Made by a program: the position numbers and the translations under genes | Source: Kocuria carniphila | GTDB lineage: Bacteria > Actinomycetota > Actinomycetes > Actinomycetales > Micrococcaceae | Assembly: GCF_004136555.1 (NCBI RefSeq) | Contig: NZ_NOIT01000003.1 | Coordinates: forward strand, 62,001-126,000 | Reading direction: 5' to 3' | DNA length: 64,000 nucleotides | Part shown: positions 52,113 through 60,757 of the stretch, one piece after another | Numbering within the stretch: position 1 is the first letter of the stretch | Layout of the letters: each line of letters opens with the position of its first letter | The notes under the pieces: model-generated | Told to the model about the DNA's origin: nothing | Databases searched by the model: none | Seen by the model: the letters and a program-made list of their open reading frames with translations, nothing else

Positions 52113-52940
52113 TCAGCCCCTGAGCCGCGCCACAATCTGAATCAGCTGCTCCGCTTCCTGGTCGGTCAGCGCGACTCCCAAAGCGCGCACGTTTACCACC
52201 ACCTGGCCCGGTTCTAACGACTCCTGAACCGTGGGTTTTCCGGGTACTCGGACAGTCATGCCCGTCTCGGTGACCGTCACGTGTCCCTCCGGCGTGTGCT
52301 TCATGACCATTAGGTGGTTGAGGAACACCGATTCCGGGTCCGTGGAGGTTTTCAGATGCCCCATACTCACGTCAGCGGCATGAACGGTGGATTCATCCAG
52401 CACGTGCTCCATCTCGCCATCTCGTTGGAAGGCCCACAGTGGCCAGCCCTCATCCTCAATCCGACCGATGGAGAACTCCCGGTCCCCTTCGTCGCGCACC
52501 GCCCCTTCGACCAGTGGAATTGGGCCGGTCACGCTGAACCCGAACCCTGGGTCGCACAGGTAGCGAACGCCGTCGACGTCCACGAGCACGGTCATGTGCG
52601 TGCGCGGGCTCGCCAAGGCGCGCACGCGGCCGAGCGCGCGCCGCACGCTGAATCCCAGCGTTTCGAGCGCGGCGGCGAATAACTGGGAGTGCTCGAAGCA
52701 GTAGCCCCCACGACGCCGCTCCACGAGTTGGGTGCCCACGGTCGCCGGCTTCACGCCCGGGTGGTCACCGAGCAGGACTTCCACGTTGCTGAACGGGAAC
52801 GTGAACATGTGGGCGCGGTGCAGTTGCTCGAGTAGGCCCAGGCTCGGTGGCCCCGGGGTGATGTCAAGAGCGCTGAGATAGCCGGGAATGTCGAACTCGT
52901 CGATTTCCCAGTCTGAGTTCGTGGCGCTGCTCTTCGACAT
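52113..52940 (-). CDS. arylamine N-acetyltransferase
   Basis: Transfers acetyl from acetyl-CoA to arylamines and hydrazines. The Cys-His-Asp triad is visible: RRGGYCFEHSQLF, SPRTHMTVLVDV and YLCDPGFG. The protein has 275 residues, normal for bacterial NATs. The ATG at 52940 follows GAGGAGATTCC; the frame runs 49 codons upstream without support. In some actinobacteria NAT genes sit with steroid or polyketide clusters, but not here. Divergent from the multicopper oxidase. Confidence 0.92.
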   Translation of the reverse strand: MSKSSATNSDWEIDEFDIPGYLSALDITPGPPSLGLLEQLHRAHMFTFPFSNVEVLLGDHPGVKPATVGTQLVERRRGGYCFEHSQLFAAALETLGFSVRRALGRVRALASPRTHMTVLVDVDGVRYLCDPGFGFSVTGPIPLVEGAVRDEGDREFSIGRIEDEGWPLWAFQRDGEMEHVLDESTVHAADVSMGHLKTSTDPESVFLNHLMVMKHTPEGHVTVTETGMTVRVPGKPTVQESLEPGQVVVNVRALGVALTDQEAEQLIQIVARLRG

Positions 52941-53131
52941 TGGAATCTCCTCGTTGAATCGTCCCGACTGCACATTTGCCCAACCCCTGACCAGACCCAT
53001 TTTGTGGCCATATGTGCGCTCCCCTGGCCCTGCTCTGCGTGTCCCCCAGACCCTAAAATTCATGTGGGCAGTTTGATCCGCTGCCAATTCTGGGGGAGAA
53101 ACTACAGCACTGATTGGGGAGGGGCTTTCTC

Positions 53132-55336
53132 ATGGAATTGTCTCGTCGCTTGTTCTTCAAATCCACCGCGGCCGGTGGTTTGGCGCTCTACGTGTATGGC
53201 GCCAACGGTATGCCGGAAGCTGTGGGCGCGGAGATTCCGGGAGGCAGCCTGCCCGCTACGAACATCCGGCAATTCGTGAACCGGTTGACGGTTCCGCAGA
53301 TCCTGCCTCGTAAGGGCACCCGGTCCACTCCGTACGGAACGGCCGATTACTACGAGATCTCGATGAAACAAACGACACAGCAGATGCTTCCGACCGGAAT
53401 GCCCAAGACCACCGTGTGGGCCTATGGGCCGACAGGTGGTTCCGATTCCGCTTTCACGTCACCTGGTCTGAGTATCTCGGCGCTGCAGAACCGGCCCGTA
53501 CAGATCAAGTGGACCAACGAACTGGTCGATCGCTACGGCCGTTACCTGCCGCATCTCTTTGCCGTGGACCGCTCGCTGCACTGGGCCAACGTGCCGCAGG
53601 AGCCCGGTCACGAGGGACTCGTCAGCACGGACATCAAGCCCACGCTCGAGGGCCGCCGTTATGTCACGCCGGACAAGTACACGGACCCGGAAACCCAGTA
53701 CACGGACTACACCGGGCCGGTCCCGATCGTGACCCACTTGCACGGTGCGTTGGCGGTCAAGGACCACTCCGACGGCTATTCGGAGGCCTGGTACCTTCCC
53801 CGTGCCAATAACATTCCCGTTGGCCACGCAAAGTACGGCCGGTGGTGGGACTTCCTGAAGGAAAAGCACCGCCGCGAAACCGGCGTGGACTGGGGCGAGG
53901 GACACCAGACGGTGACCTACCCCAACACCAACCGCGCCACCAGCCTGTGGTTCCACGACCACGCGCTGGGCCTCACCCGTCTCACCGTCTACGCGGGTGC
54001 TGCAAGCTTCTACCTGATGCGCGGTCTGGAGTACGAGGTGCTGGATTCCCGCACCGGACGCACCGCCCGCGCACCAGCCGGCCCCAGCAACGTGTACGGA
54101 CAGAACTCGCCGAACCCCGGTGCGGACCTCGCCCTGGCCATTCAGGACCGTTCGTTCAACAACGACGGCTCCCTGTTCTACCCGTCTTCCAGGTCGTTCT
54201 TCGACGGCTACCAGGGACCCTTCTACCCGGAGGAGCCGGGCATCCCGCCCAACTGGGTGCCCGAGTTCTTCGGTAACACCATGGTGGTCAACGGCCAGAC
54301 GTGGCCCTACCAACGTGTGGAGCGGCGTCGTTATCGCATGCGATTCCTGAACGCGTGTGGTTCGCGCACCCTGTACCTGGATTTCCGGGGCATCCCGGGC
54401 GTGGAGGTGTGGCAGGTCGCCAACGACGGCGGTTACCTGGACGAGAAGGTCAACATCATGCAGCTCGAGGGCTGGCGCCGTGGCCGCGTGATTCTGGCCC
54501 CGGCCGAGCGCAACGAGCTGCTCGTTGACTTCACCAACGTGCGCACCGGTCGTTACACGCTGCGCAACGTGGGGCCCGATGCGTTCTTCCCGGGCGGTCG
54601 CCCCGCGGAGAACGGTGAGGAACCGCGGGTCAAGCTGTACCCGTTCGAAGAGCGCGACGTGGTGTTCCCGCCGGCGGATCCGAACACCACCGGCAAGGTC
54701 ATGGCCTTCGATGTGGTTCCGTACTGGGGTATCGACACGTCTACGCCGGGACGTTATCTGAGGATGAAACCTCAGCCCAAGCTCCCCGCGCCCGTGCGTA
54801 CGCGGCGCCTGGCCACGACCATGAGCTTCCACAACGTCAACGAGGATCCCGCGCCGTACGCCTCGCACACCATGCTGGGGGTGCTGCACGGTGAACCCGG
54901 CGGCAAAATGCACATCCAGGACACCATGTGGAGTGATCCCGTCACGGAGAACCCGCAGCCCGGTGACGTGGAGGATTGGGAGATCTACAACCTGGTCCAG
55001 GACGCCCCGGTACCCCACCCCATCCACATTCATGAGACCGCTTTCGAGATCCTCGAGCGCCGCATGATTTGGTACAACTGGGACACCGGCGTCATGGAAA
55101 TGGGACCCGAGACCCCGCTGCTGCCGGGTGAAACCGGTCGCAAGGACACCGTGTTCGTCTACCCGGGCGAAATGATCCGGCTGCGCATGCGCTTCACCAC
55201 CCCGGGCCAGTACATGTGGCACTGTCACCTGCTGGAGCACGAGGACAACGAGATGATGCGCCCGTTCCGAGTCGGCCCCGAGCAGCCCGGCCAGCCCGGG
55301 GACCTGCCGAGTCACGACATGCCCCACGCTCACTGA
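53132..55336 (+). CDS. Tat-exported multicopper oxidase (CotA/phenoxazinone-synthase-like)
   Basis: Copper enzyme that couples one-electron oxidation of phenols, aminophenols or metal ions to O2 reduction. A twin-arginine signal (LSRRLFFKSTAAGGLALYV) directs folded export. All four copper motifs are present: THLHGAL, LWFHDHALGL, HPIHIHETAFEIL and WHCHLLEHEDNEMMRP, the last giving the type 1 Cys and Met. The protein has 734 residues, larger than CotA and close to phenoxazinone synthase-like oxidases. The ATG at 53132 follows GGGGAGGGG. TAAAAT near 53054 may be its -10. Roles could be copper tolerance, pigment or phenol oxidation; not resolved. Confidence 0.92.
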   Translation: MELSRRLFFKSTAAGGLALYVYGANGMPEAVGAEIPGGSLPATNIRQFVNRLTVPQILPRKGTRSTPYGTADYYEISMKQTTQQMLPTGMPKTTVWAYGPTGGSDSAFTSPGLSISALQNRPVQIKWTNELVDRYGRYLPHLFAVDRSLHWANVPQEPGHEGLVSTDIKPTLEGRRYVTPDKYTDPETQYTDYTGPVPIVTHLHGALAVKDHSDGYSEAWYLPRANNIPVGHAKYGRWWDFLKEKHRRETGVDWGEGHQTVTYPNTNRATSLWFHDHALGLTRLTVYAGAASFYLMRGLEYEVLDSRTGRTARAPAGPSNVYGQNSPNPGADLALAIQDRSFNNDGSLFYPSSRSFFDGYQGPFYPEEPGIPPNWVPEFFGNTMVVNGQTWPYQRVERRRYRMRFLNACGSRTLYLDFRGIPGVEVWQVANDGGYLDEKVNIMQLEGWRRGRVILAPAERNELLVDFTNVRTGRYTLRNVGPDAFFPGGRPAENGEEPRVKLYPFEERDVVFPPADPNTTGKVMAFDVVPYWGIDTSTPGRYLRMKPQPKLPAPVRTRRLATTMSFHNVNEDPAPYASHTMLGVLHGEPGGKMHIQDTMWSDPVTENPQPGDVEDWEIYNLVQDAPVPHPIHIHETAFEILERRMIWYNWDTGVMEMGPETPLLPGETGRKDTVFVYPGEMIRLRMRFTTPGQYMWHCHLLEHEDNEMMRPFRVGPEQPGQPGDLPSHDMPHAH

Positions 55337-55356
55337 GTTCGGCCTTCACGACGACG

Positions 55357-55400
55357 CCGCCCGGCCACCTCGCGCTCCCTCGCGCGGGTGGGCCGGGCGG
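55357..55400 (+). terminator. terminator after the multicopper oxidase
   Basis: CCGCCCGGCCACC (55357-55369) pairs with GGTGGGCCGGGCGG (55387-55400) with one bulge, followed by TTTCGTT. A GACGACGCCGC copy forms its left edge. Confidence 0.8.
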
Positions 55401-55435
55401 TTTCGTTGCCGGTGGTGACCGCGGTTGAGCCTGAG

Positions 55436-55541
55436 TGCACTCTGATGAACGCTACGACCCGCCTTTTTGGGCCACCGTAATCTGATAGACGTTGCGACCA
55501 AGATCTTCGATCTTTTCGGCATTATCGTCGATCAGGTTGCA
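55436..55541. repeat. intergenic repeat array, locus III
   Basis: TGCACTCTGATGAACGCT followed by ACGACCC starts at 55436 and matches the first unit of locus I at 22 of 24 positions. A second unit, TAATCTGATAGACGTTGCGA, has its TCTGAT core 40 bp further on (55441, 55481). An inverse copy, ATTATCGTCGATCAGGTTGC, starts at 55521. It lies between the convergent multicopper oxidase and chorismate mutase genes. Confidence 0.65.
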
Positions 55542-55561
55542 GCCCACAGCCACGGATGGCT

Positions 55562-55852
55562 TTACCGTGCAGCGTTCTGCTCGTAGTCGGTGAACGCTGC
55601 CAGAAGTTCCTTCCAGATCCGCTCGGCGACCTCAGGGTCCAGGCCTGCATCGAGTGCCTGTTCGCGGCGTGCGCGCAGAATTGACTCCACGCGTTCAGGG
55701 TCGTGGGCGTCTTGAATGCCCTGGCCGGCTTTCACTTCACCGGCACGAGTCACGAAGGACTGCCGCTCGGCGAGAAGTGAGATCAGCTGCGCGTCGATGT
55801 TGTCGATCGCGGCGCGGACCTGTTCGATGTTGTGAGGCATTTGAGCGTCCAT
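55562..55852 (-). CDS. chorismate mutase, AroQ type
   Basis: Converts chorismate to prephenate for phenylalanine and tyrosine synthesis. The 96-residue all-helical protein shows VRAAIDNIDAQLISLLAERQ, where Arg, Asp and the later Lys (AGEVKAGQG) and Arg (DPERVESILRARR) match AroQ active-site residues. PchB-like isochorismate-pyruvate lyase is the main alternative for such small members. TAGTGT (minus strand, 55859-55864) ends 6 bp before the ATG, so the transcript may be leaderless. Divergent from the repair gene. Confidence 0.88.
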   Translation of the reverse strand: MDAQMPHNIEQVRAAIDNIDAQLISLLAERQSFVTRAGEVKAGQGIQDAHDPERVESILRARREQALDAGLDPEVAERIWKELLAAFTDYEQNAAR

Positions 55853-55945
55853 AAAGCCACACTAACGGCTCTCCCACGTGCTCGAACAGGACTGCTTCAA
55901 GCGGAATTGGCTCCAGTTAACTGGGGAACCGCTACGCTCCTTTGC

Positions 55946-56686
55946 GTGAACACTCCCTCGGCCGATCTGCCCACCCAACTGATCGTGAAGCTCATCAGCA
56001 TGGGCAACGAACGGGACGCCCAAGCCAAGGCGAAGTACCTCCAGGCAGTGCCCGGCGGTTACGGCGAAGGCGACCAGTTCGTAGGAGTCCGAGTTCCCGC
56101 CATCCGATCACTGGCCAGGGAGGCTAGGAAGCAAGCCACCTTGGACGACGCCGCTGTCCTCCTCGATCATGAGATTCACGAGGTGCGCCTGCTGGGCGCC
56201 GTCCTGCTCGTTGAGCTGTTCAAGCCCACGCGGGCCGACAAGAACGCCGTCATCCAACTGCTTCTGGCCAAGGCTGATCGCCTCAACAACTGGGATCTCG
56301 TGGACACAGTGGTTCCGTACACGTTGGGTCCCTGGCTACTCGCGCAGCCGGCAGACAAGGCGACTGCGATTCTCGACGGCTTAGCAGACTCTCTCGTTCT
56401 CTGGCGGCGTCGCATGGCCATGGTCTCCACGCTCGGCCAGATCCGCCTGGGCCACCACGACCAGGCCCTCAGATTGGCGGCCAAGCTCCAGACCGACCCG
56501 CACCACCTCATGCACAAAGCGGTCGGGTGGATGCTGCGCGAAGTGGGCAACAAGAACCGTGTCCTCCTCGACGCGTTCCTCGATGAGCACGCTGCCACTT
56601 TGCCTCGCACCGCCCTTCGCTACGCGTTGGAAAAGCACGACGACGGCGCCCGCGCCCGCTACCTAGCCATGGCCCAGGAAGGGTGA
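55946..56686 (+). CDS. AlkD-like DNA alkylation repair protein
   Basis: HEAT-repeat DNA glycosylase-type protein of 246 residues. It shows QAKAKYLQAVPGGYGEGDQF, where the GxGxGDxF-type loop is characteristic, VGVRVPAIRSLAREA, NNWDLVDTVVPYTLG with the NWDLVD signature, and MHKAVGWMLREVGNKN. It would remove bulky or cationic alkylated bases. The GTG at 55946 is used: TACGCT ends 7 bp before it, suggesting a leaderless transcript, and the upstream frame is antisense to the chorismate mutase. Confidence 0.9.
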   Translation: MNTPSADLPTQLIVKLISMGNERDAQAKAKYLQAVPGGYGEGDQFVGVRVPAIRSLAREARKQATLDDAAVLLDHEIHEVRLLGAVLLVELFKPTRADKNAVIQLLLAKADRLNNWDLVDTVVPYTLGPWLLAQPADKATAILDGLADSLVLWRRRMAMVSTLGQIRLGHHDQALRLAAKLQTDPHHLMHKAVGWMLREVGNKNRVLLDAFLDEHAATLPRTALRYALEKHDDGARARYLAMAQEG

Positions 56687-56714
56687 CGAGCGGCGTCGTC
56701 GACATGCGGGACCG

Positions 56715-57938
56715 CTACTTCCCGACCCGCGAGGCCAACGCGGTGACCGCGGCCTTGACGCCGGTGGATAGCGTGGGCTCCATGACCGGCGCGAAGAACG
56801 GCGAGTGGTTCACGGGAACGGGACCGTCGCCCTCCATGACCTCAGCGGGGTGACCGCCGAACATCCAGAACACGGAGGGCACGTCGATGGCCTCGGCCAG
56901 CGCACCGAAGTCCTCCGAGCCCATCATCGGCTCCACCTCGACCACGTTGTCCTCACCGAGCTCGCGCTTGAACTCGTCCATCACCGCAGCGGTGGCCTCG
57001 GGATTGTTGTAATTACGAGGAAATTGCGACAGCACCTCGATGGTCGGCTCGGGAGCACCGGATGCCGCTGCCTCCGCGGAAATGATGCGGCGCAAGGACG
57101 CCAGCACCTTCTCGCGAATCGCCGGATCGAACGTGCGCACGTTCAGTGTGAACTCCGCGGACCCCGGGATGATGTTCTCCTTCAACCCGCCGTGGAACGT
57201 GGCGATCGTGACCACGGCAGCTCGCCGCGGATCGATCTCGCGCGAGACCACGGTCTGGATGCGAGTGATCATGTGCGCGCCCAACACGATGGGATCGGTG
57301 GAATCCTGCGGCTGCGACGCGTGCGCACCCTGCCCGTGAATCGTGATCTTCCACGAATCCGCCAGAGCCATGGCATCGCCCACCGAGTAGTTGATGGTCC
57401 CGGCCAGCGAGGGCATCACGTGCTGACCGTAAACCACCTCGGGTTTGGGCGCCTTATCCCACAGCCCGTCCTCGAGCATCGCCTTGGCGCCGGCCGCGGT
57501 TTCCTCACCCGGCTGGAAGATCCACACGATGGTCCCGGACCACGCGTCCGTGGCGCCAGCGAAGATCTCCGCGGCCGCGAGCGCCGCGGACATGTGCGTA
57601 TCGTGCCCGCACGCGTGCATCACCGGCACCTCGGTGCCGTCGTCAAGCTGGCCCGTTGCCGTGCTCGCGTACTCCACGCCGGTGTCCTCGGCCAGGGGCA
57701 GGGCGTCCGTGTCCGCGCGGAAGGCGACCACGGGCCCCTCCCCGTTCTTCAGCACGCCGACGACGCCGCTCCCACCACAGCGGAAATTCTCGATTCCCAG
57801 CGCGGTCAAGCGCCCCTCGATCAACTCCGCGGTGCGGTGTTCCTGCATGGACAGCTCCGGGGCAGCGTGAAGTTCGCGGTAGAGCTCATGCATACGGTTC
57901 CGGAGGTCATCGGTGAGTTCGAGTGACTGAGCGGTCAT
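56715..57938 (-). CDS. M20-family amidohydrolase (N-acyl amino acid hydrolase type)
   Basis: Dinuclear-metal hydrolase of 407 residues. Metal-site motifs: FRADTDALPLAED, MHACGHDTHMS, FQPGEETAAGAKAMLEDGL and the C-terminal MMGSEDFGALAEA, with the dimer-domain HGQGAHASQPQDSTDPI. These match hippurate/N-acetylamino acid deacylases of the AbgA/AmhX group. The ATG follows AGGAAG. It lies 12 bp after the second of two uncharacterised membrane-protein genes, an arrangement that suggests import and hydrolysis of an acylated amino acid or peptide. Confidence 0.92.
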   Translation of the reverse strand: MTAQSLELTDDLRNRMHELYRELHAAPELSMQEHRTAELIEGRLTALGIENFRCGGSGVVGVLKNGEGPVVAFRADTDALPLAEDTGVEYASTATGQLDDGTEVPVMHACGHDTHMSAALAAAEIFAGATDAWSGTIVWIFQPGEETAAGAKAMLEDGLWDKAPKPEVVYGQHVMPSLAGTINYSVGDAMALADSWKITIHGQGAHASQPQDSTDPIVLGAHMITRIQTVVSREIDPRRAAVVTIATFHGGLKENIIPGSAEFTLNVRTFDPAIREKVLASLRRIISAEAAASGAPEPTIEVLSQFPRNYNNPEATAAVMDEFKRELGEDNVVEVEPMMGSEDFGALAEAIDVPSVFWMFGGHPAEVMEGDGPVPVNHSPFFAPVMEPTLSTGVKAAVTALASRVGK

Positions 57939-57950
57939 GGAAGTCGCTTC

Positions 57951-58694
57951 CTAACGGTTACGGGTATCGGCAAGCTGGGCGTCTTCGGAGTCATCCAGGA
58001 GGCGCGCGGAGCGGTCCCTCAGGAACCATGCCAACACGGCGGTGGCGATCACGGCAATGGCCGTGCTGAAGAACGCCAGCGACGGAATGGCCGGAACCAG
58101 AAGGAACACGACCGAGGCCGACACCACGATGGCAATGATCGTGGCGCGCAGCTGCTTGAGCGAGACGATGGCCTGGACGACCACGGCACCCAGCACGGAG
58201 GCCAAGATGTAGGTCTGTACCACCTTGGTGACGTCCTCCGGGATCACGCTCACGAGCCACGTACCCATGAAGCCAACAAAGATCAGCAGCGAGAACAAGT
58301 GCACCATGGCCGCACCGCTGATGGCCATAACCGCGGCCAACTCGCCCCGGCGGGTACCCGGCTTGGCGTTCACCGCAGACTGCGCGATCAGCGCGGAGGG
58401 CAGCAACTTGTTGGAGATGTTGCCGATCATGAAGGCCTGGTACATCGAGGCCTGCCCGAGGATCGGATAATAGGTCAGCGGTTCCACGATCCAGATCACC
58501 GCGAACGTTCCGGCAATCGCCAGGAAGGCGGTGAGGATCTTGGTCTGGTCCACTTCCAGGCCGCTGAAGAACACCAGGTACGCCGGGCCCGCGAGCGAAA
58601 TCAGCAGGCCCACGATCATCGTGAGGCGACCCCAGCGGGCGGTGGTGCGGTCGAAAGTCTGGAGAGCGGCGTCGTGGCCGGTCACTGTAGTCAT
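57951..58694 (-). CDS. membrane protein, partner of a DUF5058 protein
   Basis: 247 residues with about six or seven hydrophobic helices (RLTMIVGLLISLAGPAYLVF, LTAFLAIAGTFAVIWIV, MVHLFSLLIFVGFMGTWLV, and three at the C-terminal half). The middle YYPILGQASMYQAFMIGNIS and ISNKLLPSALIAQSA look conserved. The ATG follows AAAGGAC. It is the middle gene of an operon with the DUF5058 gene (31 bp upstream) and the M20 amidohydrolase (12 bp downstream). Likely one half of a secondary transporter; substrate unknown. Confidence 0.78.
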   Translation of the reverse strand: MTTVTGHDAALQTFDRTTARWGRLTMIVGLLISLAGPAYLVFFSGLEVDQTKILTAFLAIAGTFAVIWIVEPLTYYPILGQASMYQAFMIGNISNKLLPSALIAQSAVNAKPGTRRGELAAVMAISGAAMVHLFSLLIFVGFMGTWLVSVIPEDVTKVVQTYILASVLGAVVVQAIVSLKQLRATIIAIVVSASVVFLLVPAIPSLAFFSTAIAVIATAVLAWFLRDRSARLLDDSEDAQLADTRNR

Positions 58695-58725
58695 GAGTTA
58701 GTCCTTTGAGATCTCAGAAACCGGT

Positions 58726-59478
58726 TCAGGCCGCGAACAGCCCGGAGGAGACAGCCACGTAGGTGAGCACCAGGGCCGTGAGGATGGCGATGCCCAGGGC
58801 CCATTCGCGTAGCCACTTGAGATTGAGCTGCTTGGCCAGGAACAGGCACGCGCCCATCACGGCCGCCGACGAGAAGAACGCGACCACGTGATAGCCGGAC
58901 TTGGGCAGCTCGGCGAATCCGAGGGCGAAGAACGCGGCAAGCATGGCAGCACCGGGAACCACGATCATCACGGCCGGGTTCACGCGGCGCAGCTTGGCGT
59001 CACCGCGCTTGAGGATGGGCGTGAAAATCAAGGTGGCGAGCATCCACATGGCACCGCCCAGGCTCATGGCCATGAACGCGACGGCGAACACGCTCTGCGT
59101 GTAGGTGGGCCCACCCAGCTCGGCCTCCATGGTGCCGGCGGCGATACTCGCGGCGGCCGTTTCGTAGGAGACGGAGCCGATCAGACCGATGCGAACCAGC
59201 ACGGCGGGCGTGCCGAACACGGTGAGCAGCGCAACGGCCACGAGCACCACGGCCAGCGACGGGCCGATGGCGGATACTGCGCCGGTGCGGAACGATGTCT
59301 TGAGTTCGTCGGAGGTCATACCCACGGCGGGTGCGGCTTGCCGGACCGCGCGGACGTAAATCAGGGTCTGAACGATGATGACCGCAAAGACACCCAGGGC
59401 GCAGATCCACAAGATGGGGGTGTTGGCTGCGGCCAGAATGTCCGTTGAACCGCTGTCGAAAGCAGTGGGGATGTGCAT
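58726..59478 (-). CDS. DUF5058 family membrane protein
   Basis: 250-residue protein with about seven hydrophobic segments, including TPILWICALGVFAVIIVQTL, ISAIGPSLAVVLVAVALL-like helix two, QSVFAVAFMAMSLGGAMWML and AVMIVVPGAAMLAAFFALGF. DUF5058 proteins are, as I recall, often encoded with a second membrane protein and an M20 peptidase, as here. It is first in the operon. A carrier for the amidohydrolase substrate is the simplest reading. ATG at 59478 after CGGAGT. Confidence 0.78.
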   Translation of the reverse strand: MHIPTAFDSGSTDILAAANTPILWICALGVFAVIIVQTLIYVRAVRQAAPAVGMTSDELKTSFRTGAVSAIGPSLAVVLVAVALLTVFGTPAVLVRIGLIGSVSYETAAASIAAGTMEAELGGPTYTQSVFAVAFMAMSLGGAMWMLATLIFTPILKRGDAKLRRVNPAVMIVVPGAAMLAAFFALGFAELPKSGYHVVAFFSSAAVMGACLFLAKQLNLKWLREWALGIAILTALVLTYVAVSSGLFAA

Positions 59479-59616
59479 GGGGACTCCGAAGATCGGGCAA
59501 GTTGAACGCCCCCATCAGAACACAAGGCGTGACCCCTGTCACGAAAAATCTCACATTTCGTTCTACGGGCCACGCCTTGGGTGGAGTTTTTTACATGATT
59601 GCGGTGTTTTGCGTGA

Positions 59617-60702
59617 TCAATCCTTCACGGGCCGGTCCCCGCCCGAATCCGCACGATAGGCGCTCGAGCCGGCGCCAGCGGCGTCGTCGTTGATCGTGTC
59701 GACCTTGGGTGCGTCCTCAGTGTGCGCATCCGCGTGCTTGTCGGAACCCTCGTGGCCGTTCGCGTGGCCGTGACCCTTCTTACCGAAGGGCAACAGGTGC
59801 ATGATCACCACGATGATGGCGCCCCAGATGAGGCCCAGCAGGAGCGAGAAGAACGTCTCGATCAGCCACGCCAGCGCGCCGCCGATGCCTGCGACGTGAT
59901 GGGCCGGCTCCGCCAGGTGGTGAACCCACTCGTAGGGGGCGGTGAGGCCCAGCTCGTCCATGCCCACCAGGATGATGTGGCCACCCACCCACAGCATGGC
60001 GAAAACGCCCACAATGGAAATCACCTTGAGCACGATGGGCATGGCCTTGACCAGCGCCATGCCGAATTTCTGCGCGCCTTCGGATTCGCGCTTGGCCATG
60101 GACAGGCCGATGTCGTCCATTTTCACGATCAGCGCGACAAAGCCGTACACGGCCACGGTGATGCCGATGGCCACGACGATCAAGATGACGGCGCGCGCCC
60201 AGATGCTTTCGGCGGCGACCTCGTTGAGGGCGATCACCATGATCTCCGCGCTGAGGATGAAGTCCGTACGGATCGCGCCGGACGTCACCTTCTTCTCGGC
60301 TTCAGGTCCGCGTTCCGACGCCGGCTCCTCCGGAGCGTGGTCCTTCTTGGAGAAGTGCTCGTAAACCTTTTCCGCACCTTCGAAGCACAGGTACGTGCCG
60401 CCGAGCATCAGCAGGGGCGTGAGCAGGAACGGCGCGAACTGGCTCAACAGCAGCAATGCCGGAAGGATGAAGAGTAGTTTGTTGCGCAGCGAACCCTTGG
60501 TGATCGTCCAGATGATCGGGAGTTCCCGCTTGGGATCCACGCCGTGCACGTAGCGCGGGGTCACCGCAGCATCGTCCACGACGACGCCCGCGGCCTTCGC
60601 GCTCGCGCGACCGGCCGCCGCAGCGACGTCGTCAACGCTGGCCGCCGACAACTTCACGAGAGCGGCAATGTCATCCAGTAATGCGGCCAACCCAACAGCC
60701 AT
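59617..60702 (-). CDS. DUF808 (YedI-like) membrane protein
   Basis: 361-residue membrane protein. MAVGLAALLDDIAALVKLSA, KAAGVVVDDAAVTPRYVHG and LPIIWTITKGSLRNKLLFIL are the family's N-terminal signature. At least six helices follow, and the tail from about 310 is His/Asp/Gly-rich (GKKGHGHANGHEGSDKHADA), which could bind metal. Function of DUF808 is unknown. The ATG follows GAGGAAC. Confidence 0.88.
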   Translation of the reverse strand: MAVGLAALLDDIAALVKLSAASVDDVAAAAGRASAKAAGVVVDDAAVTPRYVHGVDPKRELPIIWTITKGSLRNKLLFILPALLLLSQFAPFLLTPLLMLGGTYLCFEGAEKVYEHFSKKDHAPEEPASERGPEAEKKVTSGAIRTDFILSAEIMVIALNEVAAESIWARAVILIVVAIGITVAVYGFVALIVKMDDIGLSMAKRESEGAQKFGMALVKAMPIVLKVISIVGVFAMLWVGGHIILVGMDELGLTAPYEWVHHLAEPAHHVAGIGGALAWLIETFFSLLLGLIWGAIIVVIMHLLPFGKKGHGHANGHEGSDKHADAHTEDAPKVDTINDDAAGAGSSAYRADSGGDRPVKD

Positions 60703-60757
60703 GACCGTTCCTCAATTCGGTGGGAAGCAATGTGTCTGGAGTAAGGGTAAGGCCAGA

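Noticed and set aside
53459-55333. 624-codon frame on the minus strand
   Set aside because: Antisense to the multicopper oxidase, which has all copper motifs, a Tat signal and a ribosome site. Long antisense frames are expected in high-GC DNA.
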